Below, in pieces: positions 1-11,941 of a stretch of DNA of 64,000 nt (position 1 is its first letter; the number at the start of each line of letters is the position of its first letter). Under the pieces are notes generated by a model, which saw only the letters and a list, made by a program, of their open reading frames with translations, did no database searches and was not told the DNA's origin. Made by a program: the position numbers and the translations under genes. Origin of the DNA: Channallabes apus (Eukaryota; Chordata; Actinopteri; Siluriformes; Clariidae); assembly GCA_030522415.1 (NCBI GenBank), contig CM060105.1, positions 14,432,777-14,496,776 on the forward strand. The letters are read 5' to 3'.

Positions 1-2
1 TG

Positions 3-683
3 AAATTTGCAGATGACACTACAATCATCGGCCTCATCCAGGACGGTGACGAGTCTGCATACAGAAGGGAGGTCAAGCAGTTGGCTGTCTGGTGCAGTCA
101 CAACAACCTGGAGCTAAACACGCTCAAAACAGTGGAGATGATCGTGGACTTCAGGAGAAACCCACCTGCACTTCCCCCACTCACCATCGTGAACAGCACT
201 GTGACAGCAGTGGAGTCATTCCGGTTCCTGGGCACGACCATCTCTCAGGACCTGAAGTGGGACATTCACATTGACTCCATTGTTAAAAAGGCCCACCAGA
301 GGTTGTATTTCCTTCGCCAGCTGAAGAAATTCAACCTGCCACAGGAGCTGCTCACACAGTTCTACTCAGCCGTCATTGAATCCGTCCTGTGCACTTCAAT
401 AACTGTCTGGTTTGGCTCAGCTACGAAAGCAGACATCAGAAGACTACAAAGGACGGTTCGGACTGCTGAAAGAATTATTGGCACTCCCCTGCCCACGCTG
501 CAAGAACTGTATATATCCAGAGTGAAGAAAAGGGCACGGAATATCACTTTGGACCCCTCACACCCAAGCCACCTTCTTTTTGAACTTTTGCCATCGGGTC
601 GACGCTACAGAGCACCGAACACCAGGACAGTCAGGCATAAGAACAGTTTTTTCCCCCAGGCAATCTACCTCCTTAACAGATAA
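3..683 (+). pseudogene. L2/CR1-group LINE reverse transcriptase, 3' part
   Basis: The open frame enters from the left edge and reads the catalytic FADD box of a non-LTR reverse transcriptase at bases 6-17. It continues through the conserved RT C-terminal region (FRFLGTTIS, VKKAHQRLYFLRQLKKF, SVLCTSITVWFGSATKADIRRLQR) and stops at 683. This region is diagnostic of the L2/CR1 group of fish LINEs. The 5' part lies outside the window, so completeness cannot be judged. No internal stop is seen in the 227 visible codons, which suggests a fairly young copy. The product would copy the element's own RNA; it is not a host gene. It is clearly diverged from the L2 copy at 44-46 kb. Confidence 0.9.
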
Positions 684-995
684 ACATCATTCAAACGGTC
701 AATAAATATATGTGCAATATTGTGTACAACACCACTGTGCAATATACTGTATAATACCACAGACTTCAGATATTGATGTAACTTATTTAAAAGTATCTCA
801 CATCGTACTCCATTTGATGTCAACCATTTTTAAAAAAAAAATTCTTTTTTTTTTTTTTTTTTGCGTCATGCTGTTTTTGTCTTGTCATTTGTATTTTTTG
901 TTCTGGAAGCTCCGTCACTAAAACAAATTCCTTGTACGTGCAAGCGTACTTGGCAATAAAACTCTTTCTGATTCTGATTCTGATTCTGATGATAA
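684..995 (+). mobile_element. L2-type LINE 3' UTR and tail
   Basis: After the RT stop come about 270 bases of AT-rich 3' UTR, an AATAAA-like motif near 955, and a terminal run of TGATTC units at about 968-990. Such a short 3' tandem tail, instead of poly(A), is typical of L2-type LINEs. The tail passes directly into an ATG/ATT microsatellite that probably grew from it. Confidence 0.8.
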
Positions 996-1050
996 TAAAA
1001 ATATGATAATAATGATATGATAATAATAATAATTATTATTATTATTATAA
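985..1050. repeat. ATG/ATT-type trinucleotide microsatellite
   Basis: Imperfect GATAAT/AAT/ATT repeats directly follow the LINE tail. No coding potential. Confidence 0.8.
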
Positions 1051-1377
1051 GATGAAGAATAAGAAGAATCTTCAGATCAGCATGCAGCCGGTGCTGTAGG
1101 TTCAAAGATACAAAGACACAAACACACTACACATTACATTTCCAGCTTTGATGCTCTTTTAGGCCAATCTGTCACTAAAGAAAGTGAATAAATGTGCAGT
1201 GAATGTGCAAAACCTACCGTCTCATGCTTACAGCACCTATAAGAATTTCACAAACAAACAAACTACAGTACATGCCTGTACATCACCCATGCACAAGCCA
1301 ATTCATTTCCAGATGGTTGACTTTTACAAGCAGAAATCTTTCTGTAATGTCATGAACTTTTACCAGGAAACTGCACT

Positions 1378-1735
1378 ATATGGACAAAAATATTTGGCCA
1401 AACCTACAATGACATTGTATCCAAATACACATACTTATACAATATGGAGTCTGTCCCCTCTTTTAGGAAGGCCGTCCACAAGATTTTGGAGTGCTTCTGT
1501 TGGAATTCATGTCCATTCATTCTGTAGAGCATTTATGAGGTCAGACACTGATGTTGGACGAGAAGGCCTGGCTCTCAATCTACATTCCAGTTCATCCCAA
1601 AGGTGCTTGATGGGGTTGAGATCAGGGTTCTGTGTTCGGGCCAGTCAAGTTCTTTCACACTGAACTCATAAAACAATGGCTTTATAATCCTTGCTATGTG
1701 GGAATAGGCCTTCCCCTTGTTAACTGTTGCCACAA
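1378..1735 (-). pseudogene. Tc1/mariner transposase C-terminal relic
   Basis: Read on the minus strand, 1632-1450 encodes the end of a Tc1-type transposase. The third catalytic block appears as PDLNPIKHLWDELE with its acidic residue, followed by an Arg-rich RLRARPSRP tail and a degenerate NALQNEW segment. The plus-strand edge near 1378 (TATGGACAAAAATATTTGGC) matches the edge of the copy at 16.7 kb, so this is one end of a dispersed family. Stops and missing N-terminal domains make it a dead copy. Confidence 0.7.
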
Positions 1736-1850
1736 AGTGGAAGGACCTTGAGCAAGGGTCTAACAGTGGCATTGCGACTCGAACTGGGGGCCTCCTGATG
1801 AGCAGAATCAACATCCGCAGAGCTACTCCTACCTCAGTACCTGAGTACAC
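1735..1850 (-). mobile_element. degenerate tRNA-derived SINE fragment
   Basis: The minus strand reads a tRNA-like head with a B-box-like CAGTTCGAGTCGC, followed by a region resembling the GAGCAAGG core of other fish tRNA SINEs. It lies inside the Tc1-like composite. Short and diverged. Confidence 0.4.
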
Positions 1851-1905
1851 TTGTGTATTTACACTCTCCAATACAGAAGGTGATAGCATGCACCTAGTTG
1901 GTGAA

Positions 1906-2123
1906 TGTAAACACTGGAACATCGTCACATAACAGCATTGTCACATCCATTTCCAGTCTGCTAACTTTTCCAGTAATATGGCCAAGAACTGCTGGGCGAT
2001 GCCGTATCCAGAGAAGGCCATATAAGCGCCGGATTCTTTCTGCAGCATGCAGTTGGTGCTGTAGGTTCTGATCGATGGCAATTACCATCATAAGTTCTTG
2101 CAGCTTCCTTCCTCAGCAACATA
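1906..2123. repeat. unclassified ~220-bp repeat, copy 1
   Basis: This block is about 90% identical by eye to 3211-3429 in the same orientation, from TGTAAACACTGGAAC to CCTCAGCAACATA. A short related stretch (GCATGCAG, GGTGCTGTAGGTT) also occurs at 1079-1101. No coding potential, tRNA-like promoter boxes or terminal inverted repeats were seen. It is cut off at its right end by the MITE starting at 2124. Confidence 0.75.
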
Positions 2124-2706
2124 TGGCGCTTTTCCACTGCATAGTACGGCACGACACGGTTCAGTTCTACTCACTTTTGGGTGGTTTTCCACTGGGAACA
2201 GTACATAGTACCTGGTCCTTTTTTCAGTACCACCTCAGCCGAGGTTCCAAGCGCACCGAACCGTTACCAAAACGTGACGTGTAAACACGGCTGGTCACTG
2301 ATTAGCTGGAGAAAATCGTCATTACTGCGTCACTGAGCTTGCGACACGAGACACAACAGAACCGCTATATTTAGAACAGACAGAGAAGGATCGGACGAAC
2401 CTTTTTGTATTAACCGTCGGCCTCTTTTGAAACAAACTCCTTCGTCTCGCTGTTAAAAACATCCACATGCCGAGAATGAAGAACACCATGCCGTCGATAT
2501 GCTCCATTGTTGTGTGTTTGTTTGTGGCGCGTTTACGATGACGTCATGGCAGTAGCGGTGCCGCGACTAAACGACACGTTAGTAATTCCGCCCACGCTAA
2601 AGCGTTACTACACTGCAGTGGAAGAGCAAACCGAGCCGAACTGCGCCGAACCGAAGTGAGTTGAACTGAACCGTGTCGTGCCGTACTATGCAGTGGAAAA
2701 GAGGCA
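2124..2706. mobile_element. Harbinger-like MITE, copy 1 (long TIRs)
   Basis: Terminal inverted repeats of about 50 bp are visible: the left end begins TGGCGCTTTTCCACTGCATA and the right end is its inverse with two mismatches. The interior has no transposase. Flanks are ATA on the left and TTA on the right. The second copy at 59.2 kb has perfect TAA flanks, so the class is inferred as PIF/Harbinger-like (3-bp TWA target). Confidence 0.75.
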
Positions 2707-2840
2707 TTAGTGACAGTAGCATTGTCCAAGATATCTCGGTATGCTGAAGCATTAAGATTGTGCTTCACTGGGGATAAGGGGCCTGATTGATTGAATCACC
2801 TGAATTCAATCATTAACAGGTTTGGCCAAATACCTTTGTC
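2707..2840. mobile_element. Tc1-like element, other end fragment
   Basis: The sequence GTATGCTGAAGCATTAAG followed by an end-like GGCCAAATACCTTTG at 2822-2838 matches the Tc1-like family seen at 1378 and 9.2 kb. It is probably the far side of the same composite, split by the SINE, the unclassified repeat and the MITE. Confidence 0.5.
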
Positions 2841-3205
2841 TGTATAATGTATGAAGTTTGCAGGAAAAGTAAGGCCTATTAATCATGTTTATTAATGCGT
2901 TAGTGTGTTGTGGGCTGCCTGCAAGACACTAAATGACAATTTAATCACATTGATTCATCCTTCCCCAGTATACAGTTTGGCATCCAAGGACAGGATGAGT
3001 GACGGCTAACTTTAAAAATGTAGAGGGGTTGAAGAAAGGAATGAAATAAATCATTTTTACAGCATGATGGAAAATCTCAGCTGTTTGCACAGTGTGTGTT
3101 AATCAAACCTGTGACATTATAAGACAAATATGATACCAGGCTCTGAATCAGCCAGTTGGCACTACAGGTAGGTGTTTGGTAGCTAACTAGGTAAAAGGTT
3201 GCGGA
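2841..3205. other. no recognised feature
   Basis: AT-rich intergenic DNA. No open frame, TIR or repeat recognised. Confidence 0.5.
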
Positions 3206-3210
3206 GTGAG

Positions 3211-3429
3211 TGTAAACACTGGAACAACGTCATACAACAACATTGTCACATCCATTTCCAGTCCGCTAACTTTTCCAGTAACATGGCCAAAAACTGCTGA
3301 GCGATGCCGTATCCAGAGAAGGCCATATAAGCACCGGATGGTTTCTGCAGCATGCAGCTGGTGCTGTAGGTTCTGATCGATGGCGTATACCATCATGAGT
3401 TCTTGCAGCTTCCTTCCTCAGCAACATAT
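3211..3429. repeat. unclassified ~220-bp repeat, copy 2
   Basis: Direct-orientation partner of 1906-2123. It is uninterrupted on the right, where it continues into ATTGACTGTTTT and a GAA-rich run. Confidence 0.75.
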
Positions 3430-3880
3430 TGACTGTTTTACTGTCAGGAAGAAGAAGAAGAAAAAACAGCAGCAAAACACGAACACGTTAGAAATTCAAA
3501 CATGATGCAAATAAAAACACATGATAAGATCCAAGCCAACTGGCCTTGACTTTGTGTTATGACTGAACTCATATTATTGTTTTTGTTCTTGTCTATTTCA
3601 TATTAATACATGATTGCATAGCAAAGATTAAGCGGGTTTATATGGTTTATGATTAGGGTCAAGATTTAGGGCTACTGTTGGCATTATGGTTTAACATTAG
3701 GCTTATGGTCAGTACCTAGAACTGAGGTTTAGGATCAGGCTTGACATAATGGTACAAGTTAAGTTGTTACAAGTTAGCACTAAAAATGTGGTTCATTTAT
3801 GGTTTATTGTTTATGAAAATGAAATTTAGCGTTTAGGCGAAAGGGTTTGGGCTGATTTTTCACGTCACAACCCCAAGAAT
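3430..3880. other. no gene; degenerate AT-rich DNA
   Basis: Contains imperfect GGTTTAGG/TTAGGGT-like stretches around 3640-3740 but no ordered telomere-type array. No coding potential. Confidence 0.4.
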
Positions 3881-3884
3881 CACT

Positions 3885-4090
3885 CAGTTTCTCGCCGTCT
3901 ATACAGCTTTATCCGGTATACAGGGTCGTGGGGGGCCTGGAGCCTATCCCCGGGGAGACTTAGGGCATGAGGCGGGGTACACCCTGCATAGAGTGCCAAT
4001 CCATTGCAGGGCACACACACATTCACACACTCATATACTCCTTCACACACTATGGGGCAATTTGGAAACACCAATTTGCAAATCGAAGTC
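3885..4090 (-). mobile_element. tRNA-headed fish SINE, body fragment
   Basis: The minus-strand body of an abundant fish SINE: TTTATCC near the 3' end, GGCCTGGAGCCTATCCC, the CA-rich stretch and a GGCAATTTGGAAAC segment. The tRNA-like head is missing. Confidence 0.7.
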
Positions 4091-4227
4091 ACCTGGCAGA
4101 GAAATTGTACCCAGGTACAGTATGAAGCAATTTTGCCTAGTGTGAATGCACACTCATTCTACCCCAACCTGCACAAGCACCTGCCATCAGGATGATGTCT
4201 GAGCATGAGAGCCATTTCCATTACCAC

Positions 4228-4508
4228 TGTTTGCTCACTCATTTATTCTCTATCCCACTGTACAAACTCATGGAGACTCACTCGATGAGGCAGGGTACAC
4301 CCTGGACAGCACACATACTGACACACACTATGGGCAATATAGGAACGCCAGTTAACCTAATTTACATGTTTTGGGAGGAAACCAGTGTACCCTGGGGAAA
4401 CCCACCAAGCTCGGAGAGAACGTGCAACCTCCACGCATGCAGACCTAAGGCGGGAATTGAACCCTCGGAGGTGCGAGGCCACAGTGCTAACCACTATGCC
4501 AACATGTT
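4228..4508 (-). mobile_element. tRNA-headed fish SINE, near complete
   Basis: Same family as the copy at 41.1 kb. On the minus strand it reads from a head with AGTGGTTAGCAC and a B-box-like block to the body with GGGTGTACCCTG. Many substitutions, so an old copy. Confidence 0.7.
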
Positions 4509-4514
4509 GCCTGT

Positions 4515-5195
4515 ATATTTTACACAAATGCAATAAATAAAACATGCCCGGGGCAGGGAAGAGATCGTCTGTGATTGTAAGGATATCCGATGTTGATCAT
4601 TGACTCAGGAAATATGAGCAGCGATATTAACTGCACTGTTTGTTGAAATAATACCGACATTGTGTTAAAGAGCCGAACCCGCGTCAGGAGCGCAGGAAGT
4701 GATGACACTATGACAAACAAACAAAGTAAGTCTGCAAAAGCTGTTTCATTATCGGTGACATCAGACCTACTGTACATTGTCTACACATAATTTTAGTTCA
4801 TTTATTGAATAATTGCTGAGTTTGCTGGAAAGCAATAAAGGTACTGATATTAGTGATATTATCAGGTGACAATAAAACGATTACATTTAATAAGCAATTC
4901 GTTTTATCACAAGGTCTCATCATCAACAATAATAATAATAATAATAATAATAATAATTCCTCTTCCTAAAGACATATTAAAGGATGATTAAGTAAATATT
5001 CTGGCATGTTTGCTCATTTTCTTCTTTAACTAAATGATTTTATTGGATATTTTGGACCTATACACTCCATGAGAACTTTATTAAATTGTTACCATATTCT
5101 TGCTTTATTATTAGATTTATATTGTGTATTGGTATTTGGGTTACAATTTAAAGACAGGATCTTGGTCAAGCCAGGAATAACGTGTACAGAGTGTA
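4515..5195. other. no gene; AAT microsatellite at 4924-4957
   Basis: AT-rich sequence with an (AAT)n array of about 11 units. Nothing else recognised. Confidence 0.5.
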
Positions 5196-5207
5196 GAGTG
5201 TATTATT

Positions 5208-5500
5208 TATGGTGGTTAGCGTAATCATACTTTCAGGTCTTAGCCTGCGATTCTTGAGTCCCGCCTCAGTGGACTTTGCATGTTCACTCTGTGCTTGGTG
5301 GCTTTCCAAAAGGTACTCCAGTTTCCTCCCACAGTGCAGAGATTTGAAACTGAGGCTAATTTCCAAATTGCCTATAATGAGTGAGTATGTGTGCGAGGGT
5401 GCTGTGTGATGGATTGGCCCATCGTGCCTGCCATCTCCTGGAACAGACTCCAGGCCTCTTATAACCCTGTACAGGATAAGTGGTGTAGAGAATGAATGAA
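5208..5500 (+). mobile_element. tRNA-headed fish SINE, plus strand
   Basis: The head has GGTGGTTAGCGTAATC, the body GTTTCCTCCCACAGTGCAGAG, and the tail CCTGTACAGGATAAGTGG followed by GAATGAATGAATG. The simple-repeat tail marks the 3' end. Diverged. Confidence 0.7.
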
Positions 5501-5504
5501 TGAA

Positions 5505-7860
5505 TTATTTAAATGTTGTGTGTGAATCCTGACTTACCACTTTTCATCATTTTTTTTAACATAATGCTGTAAGCTTCTGTAAGCTTGTGAATAATAGATA
5601 TGGATTTTATATTTTTGTTATGTGGAGGACGTACTGGACTTTGAAGCTTTGTACTTAAATAAAGGAAACTGCGGAACAGCTACTCCATGGTCACACTTCC
5701 TGTTTGAGAATAAAACAGGAAACCATAGCAAGAAGGAGGGATTGCTGACCAGCCCATTTGGAAACCATGATGAGGACAGACTTAAAGTTTATACGGTTAT
5801 AAGCAAGTTAATAAAGCACAAAAAAAAAAATAAAAAAAAAAAAATATATATATATATATATTTATATAAATATATATATATTTATAAATATATATATATA
5901 TATATTTATTTATTTATTTATTTATTTTTTCTTCCACAAATCATCATGCAGGATTGAATTTCTAACCATTGAAAATTTTTATGAAAAAGGGCTCATGGCC
6001 TTAAAACCACATTCCACATTCATATTAGGAAAAGTGCTGAACTGTATATATTTTGACTGGCTACCTGCTAGTTTAGATACTATCTACTGTATAAAAGATA
6101 ATAAATGTAAGCTTCATAAATAGGCTTTTGATCAGCTGGTGCTGGTTGCTGCCCTTAGGGCATCATCAACTTGGAAAAAACTAAAAAGTTGCCCTCTGTA
6201 TACACTGAGATCGCTCAAACACTAATAATGGATATGACATTGTTAATCCATTGTTAATGGATATTGACATTTTATTTTGTTTGGGTGTCAACAAAGGTTT
6301 TCAGGACTTTCTGCAAATTAAACGATTATGTAAACAATTGTATAATCTCTGCAGAACAGAACTTTCACTTTAGAAATATCAGGTTTGAGAACAAACTGGC
6401 ATGCTGACTTGCCCACATGTTGATCAGGATTATGACTCATTTATCATAATAACTGATTACTAAACTAATTACATCTTGCTACTTGATATTAAACAATCAC
6501 AGTGACAAAAGCGACAAGGAAAATACTACATTCCAGCGAGTGTGTTAGGCAATCTAATGATGCAGCATTCGCATGGCTGATGACTCCTAGCTGTTGTGCA
6601 AAAAAAAAAAAAAAATCGCCACGATTGAGCAGAAAATCAGGCAAGAAGATGACTTGATGAAGTTCGGAAAGCATTCATTGACTGTGCACTACTTTATCTT
6701 CACATTGAATTGCATTGTATTCAGGTTGAAGGTGTGTGTGTGTTGTGAGTTCTGCATTCTGCCCCTTTTAAGAACAATAAAAATGAGCACCTTTTTAATA
6801 ATCTTTTGAAAATAATAAATGGTATGAAAACGAGTCCTTGGTGGTTGTTCAAGGCTTCTCGTCCCAACTCCTCCCACCTCACTGCTTTTCCTTCCTGTCG
6901 CATGACTTCTCAACCTCGCCCTGCTTGATGTCTCCCACACTTTGACTTCCTTAACCCTTTTTTTATTATTATTATTATTATTTTCCTTAACATTTCACGC
7001 ATATACAAAAAATGACGTATGTGCTCTTCACTATTTCTATCTTTATTTTAAACTTCTAACTTCTTTACTTTTAAATGTTCACATTTGATTTTATTTATGT
7101 GTTTCACTGATTTATTATTTTTTTTCATCAGATTTCTTTTGCCATAAGAATCCTATACTGTATATAGTACATTATGTTATTGTTTTTTCCTCCTCAGATT
7201 ATTTAACAATATTCACAAAATTCACTTTGCTTGAAGTTTGTTCGTTTCATGTGTAATTATTTTAATGTTTCGTATGATTCATTTATTTTTACTTGTCTTT
7301 TATTTCACCTGATTCCTTTATTTAATTAGAAAACAAGTCATGTGATTTATTTATTTATATTCATATATTTTTTTTCAACAATTTCCAAATAATTCATAAT
7401 TCTCCTGACTCCATATCCATCATTCATTTACATTTGACATTATTATTTATTTGAGAGCATATGTCTATTTGGACATGTTTTATTGATTATATTTTCGAGA
7501 TATGATCACTCAGTCGTCTTGTTTACATGATGTGATGGCACGTCAATTCACATGTTCTCTTGGTGGACATTGTGAAATGTGCCATCTCATCGAATATGTG
7601 CCAATGTTCTCTAAGCGTAAAACTTTTTAGCTTAAAAATTTCTTCATACACGTTTTATCGTAGCATTCACTGATGGAGTGAAAGATAATGTTACTGATAA
7701 ATTATACAGAACAGAATGACAGATTAACAGCAAGGTTCAAGAGTGAAATTTCAGGCTAATTTGCTACATTTTATATGAATAACATTTCTATTAGTTTTGT
7801 GATCTAATTCCTCTAAAAAATTTTTGTGTCGTTATTTTTTTTTTCTTTTTCTTGTAACGT
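5505..7860. other. AT-rich intergenic DNA with microsatellites
   Basis: No gene or dated element recognised over 2.3 kb. It holds poly(A) plus TA/TTTA arrays at 5820-5930, a poly(A) run at 6600 and an ATT run at 6960-6982. The low-complexity open frames here encode only Lys/Ile/Tyr runs and are not genes. Confidence 0.5.
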
Positions 7861-7867
7861 CCTGTAA

Positions 7868-8096
7868 ATGGTGGCATGGTGACTTAGTGGTTAGCACTGT
7901 TACCTTGGACTCCTCCGGGTCCTGGGTTCGATTCCCATGTCGGGTCTGTTTGCTTGTTGGGTTTTCCGGTTTTCTCCCACAGTCCAAAGACATACAGATT
8001 AGGAAATTAGGACATACAAAATTAGGAATAAATACAATGGTCACCATTGGCCTCCGCAGTCCCTAGTTGGACTACCGAGGTTCCTAGATGAATGGA
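7868..8096 (+). mobile_element. tRNA-headed fish SINE with intact B box
   Basis: The head GGTGGCATGGTGACTTAGTGG is followed by the B-box GGTTCGATTCC at 7926-7936 and the body TTTTCTCCCACAGTCCAAAGAC. The 3' part (GGTCACCATTGGCCTCCGCAG) matches the copy at 12.5 kb rather than the one at 41.1 kb, so two 3' subtypes are present. Confidence 0.75.
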
Positions 8097-8224
8097 TGAG
8101 ATGTACTGTATATCTTACCTAGCTCTATACAACGATACGCCACAACACTACCACCACTGGTGACAGGATCATGTTCAACCAAGGCTCATTGACTACACTT
8201 TGCTGAGGAAAACGTTAATGCAGG

Positions 8225-8490
8225 CTATGAAAGAAAGAGACAGAACGCTCAAAGCAATACAGCTTATGAATATGTGGCTTAGCAGCTAAAGGGTTCAATG
8301 TTGTTGACGAAACCTCCAAATACCCCAGATCTCAATCCAACCGAGTGTCCATGCAATGTCCTGCAGAAACACGTCTGATCCATGATGGAGGCCCCAACTT
8401 GCAACTTATAGCACAAGGACCCGCTGCTAACATCCTGGTGCCAGACACCACAACACACCCCAAGAGCTCTCATGTCATGACCCAAGGGCT
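8225..8490 (+). pseudogene. Tc1/mariner transposase C-terminal relic
   Basis: The plus-strand translation from about 8306 gives PPNTPDLNPTECPCNVLQKH then a stop, matching the third catalytic block (SPDLNPxE) of Tc1 transposases. Downstream bases continue a recognisable but frame-broken C-terminus. Same family as 31,215-31,400. Confidence 0.65.
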
Positions 8491-8499
8491 TAATGTTTC

Positions 8500-9021
8500 T
8501 GGTTTTAATTATGGCAGATTGGTATAGATAATGTGTACAGTACATCTAACCTGATCACTTATTCCACAATTTCACACAATCAGCAACCTTTAATATCAGT
8601 CTCTGCTATTATATTACAATCGAGCCCTTTCTCTGTACCTCACTCCATTTCTGCAAATTTCAACTTTCATGTCACCAGTTCTCCATCAGTATCAGATGAT
8701 TCTTTCTTATCTCAGAAAGTCTCAGTTCCTCTGAGTGATTTTCTCTTTCTCATAATATTTCAGGTTTTTTCTTTTTTCTTTTTCTGCTGTATACCACTGT
8801 GTATGCGTTTAGGAACTGATTTCTGAAAAGCAGCTTCATGATAATATCTTTTGTAAACAGATCTGAGGAAGTCATTTGGAAATTACGCACCATCCAGGAC
8901 ATCTGTGTCTTGCAGTATTGTGCCCCCTACTGTCTGTAAAGGCTAAATGAGCCCAAGTTGTTTAGGATTAGGTTCCCAACATTTGGGGGTTCTATATATG
9001 GATGATTCCTGCCATTCTTCA

Positions 9022-9084
<63 letters not shown>

Positions 9085-9190
9085 TCATGGAAACTTACCT
9101 AACAATAGGTCACTTAAAATTAAGAAATCAGCCTTGATTAGTGCACTTTTTAGTAATAAAATATCATGTTGTTATCATACAAATACTGGG
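8500..9190. other. no gene; (AT)n array at 9022-9082
   Basis: Unremarkable AT-rich DNA with one pure 60-bp dinucleotide array. Confidence 0.5.
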
Positions 9191-9194
9191 GTAA

Positions 9195-9766
9195 TTATCA
9201 CATTATTTTATCAGGTTAAGGTCAGGTCTCTGTGCAGACCAGTCAGGTTCTTTCAAACCAAACTCACTGATCCATGTCTTTATGGACCTTGCTTTGTGCA
9301 CTGGTGCACAGCCATGTTGGAACTGATGTGGAGTTGTTTTTCAGGAGTTGTGCTCAGCTCCTTACTTCCAGTGAAATGAGCTCCTAATGCTTCAGCATAA
9401 CAAGACATTTTGGACAATTTCACGCTCCCAACTTTGTGGAAGTTTGGAAACGGCCCCTTCCTGTTCCAACCTGGTTTGGTTTGGTGTGGAAGAGCTTGCC
9501 TGGCCTGCACAGAGTCCTGACCTCAACACCTTTGGGATGAATTAGAGCGTTGAGCCACAACATCACTGTCAAAAATTCCCATAAACACACTCGAAAACCT
9601 TGTGGAAAGCCTTCCCGGAAGAGTTGAAGGTTTTAAAGCTGCAAAGGGGGCGGGGCCAACATCATATAGTAGTAAACCCTATGGAGTAAGAACAGGATGT
9701 TGCTCAAGTTTATATGCATGTGAAGGCAGGCGAGCGAATACTTTTGGGGCAATATAGCGTATGTAT
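9195..9766 (+). mobile_element. Tc1-like fold-back derivative
   Basis: The right half reads transposase C-terminus on the plus strand (AQSPDLNTFGMN then a stop, with a later NLVESLPGRVEG segment). The left half carries the related motif inverted (CTGCACAGAGACCTGACC on the minus strand near 9220). The right end, GCGAGCGAATACTTTTGG then GCAATATAGCGTA, is a typical Tc1-family terminus. It is therefore a non-autonomous inverted-repeat derivative. Confidence 0.6.
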
Positions 9767-9814
9767 GTGTGTAAAAACTGAATATATTTGTAGGACATAT
9801 ATATAGTGTATGTT

Positions 9815-9820
<6 letters not shown>

Positions 9821-9880
<60 letters not shown>
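9821..9880. repeat. (TA)n microsatellite
   Basis: A pure 60-bp dinucleotide array. A (GA)n run follows at 10,080-10,107. Confidence 0.9.
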
Positions 9881-9884
<4 letters not shown>

Positions 9885-10254
9885 TATGTATATGTAGGTT
9901 GTTGCAGTTGAGTGTGATTTCAGTCTCAGTTATATAGAGAACACAGACACGTGTGCGATGTTCTGATCTCTGTGGTACACTGTGTTCTTTAAACTCACCA
10001 CAAAGGAATGCCCTATATGCAGCTACATCCTCCTCCGGAGAGGAAGTTATAAGCCACACCCCCAGACACACACAAAGAACGAGAGAGAGAGAGAGAGAGA
10101 GAGAGAAGGCCTGTGATCAAAGGTCATGATTATAAGCGTCACCCCGTACATAAATAAGCTTTGACTGATTGTATGTGCATGTGCATACACAGATGTCAAT
10201 CACATTTAATACACACTAATATGCACATTAGTAGTTTTTACATTTTTATCAGTC

Positions 10255-10985
10255 TAATTACAGGCAGGTCTGCAAGTATTTGGACAGTGATGCAATAATT
10301 TTATGTAGTTTCGTCTCTGTACAATATCATAGAGGATTTGAAATCAGGATGTGATTGAAGTGTAGACTTTCCACTCTAATGCAAAAGATTTGACATAAAT
10401 ATTGCAATAATCTTTAACACATTCTAGTCTTCAAAAAAAAAAAAAGGTCTCTCCATTTTCACAGGCTCAGACGTACTTGGACAACTGATTCATAGACAGT
10501 CAGTTTGGTGGGCTGCTAAGGAGATAAAATGTCTTGAACTGATTCCGAGTGTTGAATTCGTCTTCAGTAGCTGTGCATGGGAACTCCGTTGAAAGAAGAG
10601 CCAGTGCAAGTGAAGCAGTCGATTATTAGGCTTGAAGAACAAACCAGACATGTCTAAGCGAGATAGCAGATGTTCCAAAGCATACCACATCATCTGTCGA
10701 ACCCGGTGGAGGCAGTGTGTTATGGCACAAGCGTGTATGGGAGCGTGCCCGTGGATCCGGGTCACTGATTATGTGGCCACAGAAAGAAGTGGCAGGAGAA
10801 ATTCCCAAGTATGTGAAGCTCTGATCTGGTCAAATACTGCACAACTGATAAGACAATGAAAGCAACCCAAGGTGAAGAAATGTGAACGTTTGTTTAAAGC
10901 TGAGTTAGTCACCTGATTGCAAACCACCTACGCTGCTTTGTGCTTGATGAGGGCAAAACTGGAGGCAGAAGGAAATGAAAAAGAG
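10255..10985 (+). mobile_element. decayed Tc1/mariner element
   Basis: The left edge, CTGCAAGTATTTGGACAGTG, is typical of a fish Tc1-like terminus. Near 10,905-10,975 the plus strand resembles a transposase C-terminal end (TGCTTGATGAGGGCAAAACTGG). The frame is broken throughout. Confidence 0.55.
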
Positions 10986-11391
10986 TTCACACAAAGGTGC
11001 AAAGGGTATTTATTTATAAGTGTGTGTGTGTGTGTGAGAGTGTGTGTGTATCGAGATCTAATCCTGTGTGACTGTAACTCTCAATAAAATCTAATCATAA
11101 AGCTGAGGTTTATGATTCAGGGTTAAAGTTATGACGAATATCTCATCTGGTGAACTGCTGTGATTGGAAACATTGTTTATTGAATCAGTGTGAGCTTTAG
11201 AAAGGAAAGTAATCCTGCACACACACACAGTGGGGAAAATATGCGATGTCATTAAGACTTATTGTGTGTGTGTGTGTGTGTGTGGGGGGGGGGGGGGTTC
11301 TACTTATATTTGCTCGTCTATCATGCCCTGCTTTCCTCCACCTGCACTTCATAGTGTTACACAAAGTTTTTTTCCATCACCTTCAGACAGG

Positions 11392-11472
<81 letters not shown>

Positions 11473-11518
11473 ACACACACATAAACACATACACACATAC
11501 ACACGCACACGCACGCAC

Positions 11519-11557
<39 letters not shown>

Positions 11558-11935
11558 TACACACTTCGTGAAGGGGAAAGTGTGTTGAAACGGTCTACAC
11601 TTGTCCTCTCCAGGCTCAAGGTCAGTACCGCTCGAGTCACGTGTAATAACACCTTGGCCATTTTTTGGGTTAAGATCAAACACGGCTCTCTAACACGGCT
11701 GAAGTTGTAACTTGAATTTTTATGGGAAGCAAGATTGGTCACTTCCACGTTGCATAAACTTCAGAAGTAACTTTTTGATGTGCACATTTTTTGGTTTTAT
11801 ATATATAACATAAAAAAATTAAATCAGCACCAATACCAAACAAATTTTGTCGGATTATGGTTTCATTATTTATTTAATAATTATTTTTTCCCTTTATTTT
11901 GCTAACCAGATACAGTACATACTGCAGTTTAAACA
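10986..11935. repeat. microsatellite-rich intergenic region
   Basis: Holds (TG)n at about 11,020-11,050 and 11,264-11,284, followed by a poly(G) run, and a long imperfect (CA)n array at 11,393-11,555. Open frames over these arrays encode only Cys-Val or Thr-His runs. The remaining sequence is unassigned. Confidence 0.8.
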
Positions 11936-11941
11936 GTAGGG

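Noticed and set aside
3640..3745. Interstitial telomere-like TTAGGG pattern
   Set aside because: Only scattered imperfect matches, not an ordered array.
5622..5957. 111-codon frame ending in Lys/Tyr/Ile runs
   Set aside because: Its second half is A-rich and TA-repeat sequence; no gene evidence.
11246..11750. Open frames of Cys-Val or Thr-His repeats on both strands
   Set aside because: They are translations of (CA)n/(TG)n arrays with no domain, splice or start support.
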